DNA of 25,927 nucleotides from an uncultured Paracoccaceae bacterium (lineage in GTDB: Bacteria; Pseudomonadota; Alphaproteobacteria; Rhodobacterales; Rhodobacteraceae), in contig CALHST010000426.1 of the NCBI GenBank assembly GCA_938038825.1, positions 1 through 25,927 on the forward strand, read 5' to 3'. Below are positions 23,293 through 25,927 of the stretch, piece by piece. The notes under the pieces were generated by a model that ran no database searches, had not been told where the DNA came from, and worked only from the letters and a program-made list of their open reading frames with translations. Both the position numbers and the translations under genes were made by a program. Every line of letters starts with the position of its first letter. Within the stretch, counting starts at the first letter, position 1.

Positions 23293-23712
23293 TTAGCGCG
23301 AAGGTCCGCGCAGCGGCCAACGCAGGAACGGGACAAGGATCAAACACCATCCAAGAACGCCCTGACCATGTGCCGACAAATTCTGCCGTCCTTGGAAAAA
23401 CAAGTATCCCAATCCATTGCCGGGAAAGCGCGGTGGCTTGATCACCCATTGCAGCGGCAAATCGGGAATGATCGTCCGGTAATACATGTAATAGACTTGC
23501 GGAGAGAGCCACACGAACAGCCAGAACAGCGCCAAAGCCCCCAAAATCCGCACCCAGACGGCCCGCTTGCGCAGCAAAAGGCGCGCAGCAAGCAGCATTG
23601 ACAGGAACAGGAACAAACTAAGGCAGGCAAGGCCCACTTGCCCCCATCCCGACAAATCAAAAAAGGAATCCTGACGATACACGTGTGACCACCCAAACTG
23701 CTGCGCCGACAT
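23293..23712 (-). CDS. Small multi-pass membrane protein upstream of tolQ, unknown function
   Basis: A 139-aa protein with at least two strong hydrophobic segments at about residues 26-47 (VGLACLSLFLFLSMLLAARL) and 54-75 (WVRILGALALFWLFVWLS), plus a shorter one near the C-terminus (GVLGWCLILVPFL). An aromatic-rich loop (SPQVYYMYYRTIIP) lies between. I do not recognise a named family, but similar proteins with the LSPQ-YY pattern seem to sit here in related genomes (memory, unverified). The ATG at 23710-23712 lacks a clear ribosome-binding site. It lies downstream of the DM13 gene's terminator and 174 bases ahead of tolQ, so it could be the first gene of the tol transcript. Confidence 0.72.
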   Translation of the reverse strand: MSAQQFGWSHVYRQDSFFDLSGWGQVGLACLSLFLFLSMLLAARLLLRKRAVWVRILGALALFWLFVWLSPQVYYMYYRTIIPDLPLQWVIKPPRFPGNGLGYLFFQGRQNLSAHGQGVLGWCLILVPFLRWPLRGPSR

Positions 23713-23739
23713 TTGAAGTCAAAACAGGCAAACTCAAAG

Positions 23740-23774
23740 CCTCAAAAAGCAAAAAACCGCCAAAGATGGCGGTT
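23740..23774 (-). terminator. Rho-independent terminator after the DM13 gene
   Basis: AACCGCCA (23755-23762) and TGGCGGTT (23767-23774) form a perfect 8-bp stem with an AAGA loop. On the minus strand it continues into TTTTGCTTTTTGAGG, a good T-run. It sits about 30 bases past the DM13 gene stop and should separate that gene from the downstream membrane-protein/tol transcript. Confidence 0.87.
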
Positions 23775-23803
23775 AGATGCAGATTTTTCAAAAGCAGCGA
23801 TGC

Positions 23804-24217
23804 TTACTTCAAAGGGGCAACCGCAAGAATAACAGTGAACTGCTCACAATAGATGTAAAGTTCATTGTACTTGTCTGTGTCGATGCTGGCTGGAACTTCA
23901 AATTCCGCCGCGCCTTTTTTTACAGTCAGCGCATCATGGATTTTCGAACCTTTGGCGTATTTTTCGCCATTGCCGAAACCGATTTTGATGTCTGGCGGAT
24001 TTTTCGCTGGATCAAAGATGTAATCGTCTTTCAAAACAACCTTCGTTGTGCCGCCGTCTTTTTTGACTTCGACCGTACCAGATACTTTGTATCCTTTGCG
24101 GCCTGAAAGACTGCCTTTGCGGCCATCAGCGCCCGCGAATGATGGTGTAACACCCAAAGTGGCGGTTGTTGCTGCAGCCAGGGTAAGACCCGCAAATTGG
24201 CGACGTGAGATCTGCAT
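23804..24217 (-). CDS. Tat-exported DM13-domain protein
   Basis: A 137-aa protein with a twin-arginine signal (ISRRQFAGLTLAA, cleavage probably after SFA at residue 28), so it is exported folded, perhaps after cofactor binding. The mature part has the DM13 pattern: GYKVSGTVEVKKDGGTTKVV, DPAKNPPDIKIGFGN, and near the end YNELYIYCEQFTVILAVAPL, with the single conserved Cys at 124. DM13 domains have been proposed to act in electron transfer or redox; the actual role here is not known. An AAGGAC ribosome-binding site precedes the ATG. It has its own terminator and a possible promoter, making it a self-contained unit between ybgC and the tol genes. Confidence 0.8.
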   Translation of the reverse strand: MQISRRQFAGLTLAAATTATLGVTPSFAGADGRKGSLSGRKGYKVSGTVEVKKDGGTTKVVLKDDYIFDPAKNPPDIKIGFGNGEKYAKGSKIHDALTVKKGAAEFEVPASIDTDKYNELYIYCEQFTVILAVAPLK

Positions 24218-24249
24218 GAGATTGTCCTTCTGTTCGTTGACACCCTGTA

Positions 24250-24297
24250 TCTATACACTTTGTCGAAAATTCCAAAACACAGCTGGTCACGCTGTGT
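24250..24297 (-). promoter_or_regulatory. Possible promoter and palindromic operator for the DM13 gene
   Basis: On the minus strand TATAGA (24250-24255) lies 16 bases after a TTTTGG (24272-24277), a weak -35 match. Immediately upstream and touching it is a perfect inverted repeat, ACACAGC (24277-24283) against GCTGTGT (24291-24297) with a 7-nt spacer. The placement suits an operator, but the palindrome could also belong to the 3' end of the ybgC transcript (no T-run follows). Confidence 0.35.
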
Positions 24298-24402
24298 CAC
24301 GCAAGCGAGAGATAACATTACAACTGTTGGTTTGCTGCGCCTCGCTGCAAATCCACCTGTCAAATCGCGACCGATATGACGATCCAATAATAAGGTAAAA
24401 TT

Positions 24403-24786
24403 TCATAAATTCAGACCCTTAGGAAGTCGAACAGGTTTGCCCGCAGTGCTCATGCACACAGCTGTGACGAGCGCTTTGAAGATGACTGCGTCTCCTCGCA
24501 TGACCTGTTGTTCAAACATCCAGCGTACAGCGCCTTTTGCCCAATGTGTGGTGCGCACTGTCAACCGATCTCCCAGCCGGGCCGAAGAAAGATAGTCTGC
24601 TTCAACCCGCGTGATGGCAAAAACAATGCCCTCGGCCCGCATCGCGTTCTGGTCTACACCCAACTCTTCCACGATCTCAGAACGGGCGCGTTCGATATAC
24701 CGCAGATAATTGGCGTAATAGACAATGCCCGCCATGTCGGTGTCTTCATAATAAACGGTAACCGGGAAGTGATGCGGTTCTGACAT
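24403..24786 (-). CDS. ybgC: Tol-Pal-associated acyl-CoA thioesterase YbgC
   Basis: A 127-aa hotdog-fold thioesterase of the YbgC/4-hydroxybenzoyl-CoA thioesterase type. The signature YYEDTDMAGIVYYANYLRY includes the catalytic Asp (D17, matching D18 of the E. coli protein) and the typical ERAR segment follows. It is commonly the first gene of tol-pal operons. Here a DM13 unit and a small membrane protein separate it from tolQ by about 1.3 kb, so it is probably on a different transcript. A G-rich ribosome-binding sequence precedes the ATG. Confidence 0.95.
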   Translation of the reverse strand: MSEPHHFPVTVYYEDTDMAGIVYYANYLRYIERARSEIVEELGVDQNAMRAEGIVFAITRVEADYLSSARLGDRLTVRTTHWAKGAVRWMFEQQVMRGDAVIFKALVTAVCMSTAGKPVRLPKGLNL

Positions 24787-24858
24787 GGTACCCCCATTCG
24801 TGCAATATGGGGTCGACTATCCAGCGCCTAGACAAAAAGGCCAAGACCCCTTGCGCAA

Positions 24859-25482
24859 CTATTGCGTTTGCGGGATCCGCGCCGCCAATCGCATCGCATG
24901 GCTTGGATCTTGCGCCATCACTGGCATTACCGGATCATAGGCCGCCCGTATTACCTCTGCCACGTCGGGGCGCAACACTGTGGTGCCCTTGGCCACCGCC
25001 AACGGAGACTGCGCACGAAACGCCAGATCAGACCATAGCAGCATTTGTTGCACCGCTTGACTTAACGCCAATGTATCCGCCGAAACTGCCTCAAGATGCG
25101 TGTCCATCTTCAGGAACACAAAACACGCCTTGATGCCGCCCGTCTCTTCGAAACGGAAAATCCTGTACTGGTTTGCCCCGGCCCCGTCCAATCGGGTGAC
25201 CAAAGACGCCAATTCCGGGATCAGCCGATCCAAATCGGGCACGTCCAGCAATTCCTGCCAGTCGCGAAAGAAAAACCACATATTGTTACTGCCAAGCTCT
25301 GGGTCCGTTTCCGCCATCTGATGGCCAGACAGGACACACATCGCCTCAATCGCGCCTTTCACAAGCTGCAACGTGGCGTCTTCCACCCCGAACACAATGG
25401 GCGCTATCGGACGCCCCCAGCGGGCAAACATATAGTCCCCTCCGTCTCGGGTAAACAAAGCCTCAACCCCAGCCGCATCCAT
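24859..25482 (-). CDS. Conserved-looking protein of unknown function upstream of ybgC
   Basis: A 207-aa soluble protein with no signal peptide or membrane segment and no motif I recognise. It has a compact alpha/beta look: an N-terminal segment FARWGRPIAPIVFGVEDATL, an aromatic stretch NNMWFFFRDWQELLDV, then helix-rich C-terminal parts. The frame begins with ATG at 25480-25482 after a GAGGGA ribosome-binding site, and codon use resembles its neighbours. It lies 72 bases ahead of ybgC on the same strand and may be co-transcribed with it. Function unknown. Confidence 0.75.
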   Translation of the reverse strand: MDAAGVEALFTRDGGDYMFARWGRPIAPIVFGVEDATLQLVKGAIEAMCVLSGHQMAETDPELGSNNMWFFFRDWQELLDVPDLDRLIPELASLVTRLDGAGANQYRIFRFEETGGIKACFVFLKMDTHLEAVSADTLALSQAVQQMLLWSDLAFRAQSPLAVAKGTTVLRPDVAEVIRAAYDPVMPVMAQDPSHAMRLAARIPQTQ

Positions 25483-25637
25483 GCCAATCCCTCGCCGCTT
25501 GAATTACGGCCCCGTCAAAGCGCAGACACACCCAGCATTCAAGACCCAAAGTGCCCGACAACCCGTGAGCCAACATTACAGCCTGCGATAAACACAGTCG
25601 CAACGCATTTGAGCGCGTCGTTCCAGTGTCCTCAAAA
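25483..25637. other. Intergenic region between divergent genes
   Basis: It separates the 207-aa gene (leftward) from the repeat-rich frame (rightward). I see no clear promoter, tRNA or terminator; the ribosome-binding site of the leftward gene is at its left edge. Confidence 0.5.
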
Positions 25638-25927
25638 ATGCAATATTTAATTCAAAGATATGCCAAAATCCAACAACAAGACTGCAACCATCGCGCCTGT
25701 GCAGCTGTCAAGCAAGGCAGCGGATCAGAAAACTCCGGTAACGACAGCGGGTCCGATAACACGGGGTCGGAAAACAGAGGTTCCGATGCCCCCGGCGCAG
25801 ATAGCCCCGGTGCCGATGGGTCCGGTGCCGATGGGCCTGATGGTTCCGGTGGTTTAGGTCCGGACGGTCCAGACGGCCCAGGGACTGATGGTCCAGACGG
25901 TTTTGACGGTCCAGATGGCCCAGGCGG
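25638..25927 (+). CDS. Gly/Asp/Ser/Pro-rich repeat frame running off the right edge (uncertain coding)
   Basis: From an ATG at 25638 a plus-strand frame stays open to the window end (about 96 residues). It opens with an ordinary-looking stretch including MQYLIQRYAKIQQQDC. It then becomes a low-complexity tract: GS[DE]N[ST]G-like units (about 25715-25780), then ADG/ADSPG units, then collagen-like GPDGPDG units (25858 on). No signal peptide and no good ribosome-binding site are visible, and the minus strand is also open as a PSGP-type repeat, so the coding strand is not certain. If coding, it would be a secreted or surface extended protein, or a flexible region of a larger one. The upstream in-frame stop is at 25566. 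Confidence 0.4.
   Translation, partial: MQYLIQRYAKIQQQDCNHRACAAVKQGSGSENSGNDSGSDNTGSENRGSDAPGADSPGADGSGADGPDGSGGLGPDGPDGPGTDGPDGFDGPDGPG
25715..25927. repeat. Imperfect 9-15-nt tandem repeat tract
   Basis: Short units built on GGTCCAGACGG, GGTGCCGATGGG and GGGTCCGATAAC recur in register with codons through the end of the window. The unit changes gradually from Ser/Asn-rich to Pro/Asp-rich coding content. The tract continues beyond the window, so its full size is unknown. Confidence 0.7.

Noticed and set aside
25660..25857. 65-aa plus-strand ORF in the repeat tract
   Set aside because: It is a different frame through the same repeats and ends at a TAG inside them; the frame open to the edge explains the codon-registered repeats better.
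25715..25927. Possible CRISPR array in the repeat tract
   Set aside because: Units are 9-15 bases, imperfect, codon-registered and lack spacers of uniform length.

Overview
The window reads as chromosomal DNA of an alphaproteobacterium, most likely a marine Rhodobacteraceae (Roseobacter group) member. The support is the Tad secretion genes in the order cpaF-tadB-tadC-tadD-TPR-tadV, the string tolQ-tolR-tolA-tolB-pal-cpoB-tilS-ftsH, the protein sequences themselves, and moderate GC with many GTG/TTG starts and ATGA/GTGA overlaps. Most of it is housekeeping DNA. I see no prophage, transposase, CRISPR array, tRNA or rRNA.

Layout. (1) 1-6.7 kb, plus strand: the 3' part of a Tad (Flp pilus) locus. 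It holds the ATPase CpaF (cut by the left edge), the inner-membrane platform proteins TadB and TadC, a strong hairpin terminator or attenuator, two TPR lipoproteins, the prepilin peptidase TadV and a conserved AAA ATPase. (2) 6.7-10.4 kb, plus strand: a palindrome-rich intergenic patch, then an Lhr-like DEXH helicase and the phosphoesterase PdeM (both of the 'ligase-associated DNA damage response' families), then a PaaI-type hotdog thioesterase. (3) 10.4-14.4 kb, minus strand: one-carbon folate genes fhs and folD with a small secreted unknown between them, and a MOSC-domain protein. A REPIN-like double palindrome supplies the MOSC stop codon. (4) 14.5-23.1 kb, minus strand: ftsH, tilS, cpoB, pal, tolB, a 104-aa extra ORF, tolA, tolR and tolQ (transcribed from tolQ towards ftsH). 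TolQRAB-Pal-CpoB energise and tether the outer membrane during constriction. (5) 23.3-25.5 kb, minus strand: a small membrane protein, a Tat-exported DM13 protein with its own terminator and possible promoter, ybgC, and an unknown 207-aa protein. (6) 25.5-25.9 kb: an intergenic stretch and the start of a Gly/Asp/Pro-rich repeat frame running off the right edge.

The most unusual feature is the 104-aa ORF wedged between tolA and tolB. Its last 15 residues nearly duplicate the C-terminus of TolA, and a ~50-nt direct repeat carries the stop/start overlap at both of its ends. Next are the REPIN-like element, the repeat-rich frame at the right edge, and the DM13 cassette between ybgC and tolQ. No complete new system is evident. 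These are local oddities inside otherwise conserved neighbourhoods.
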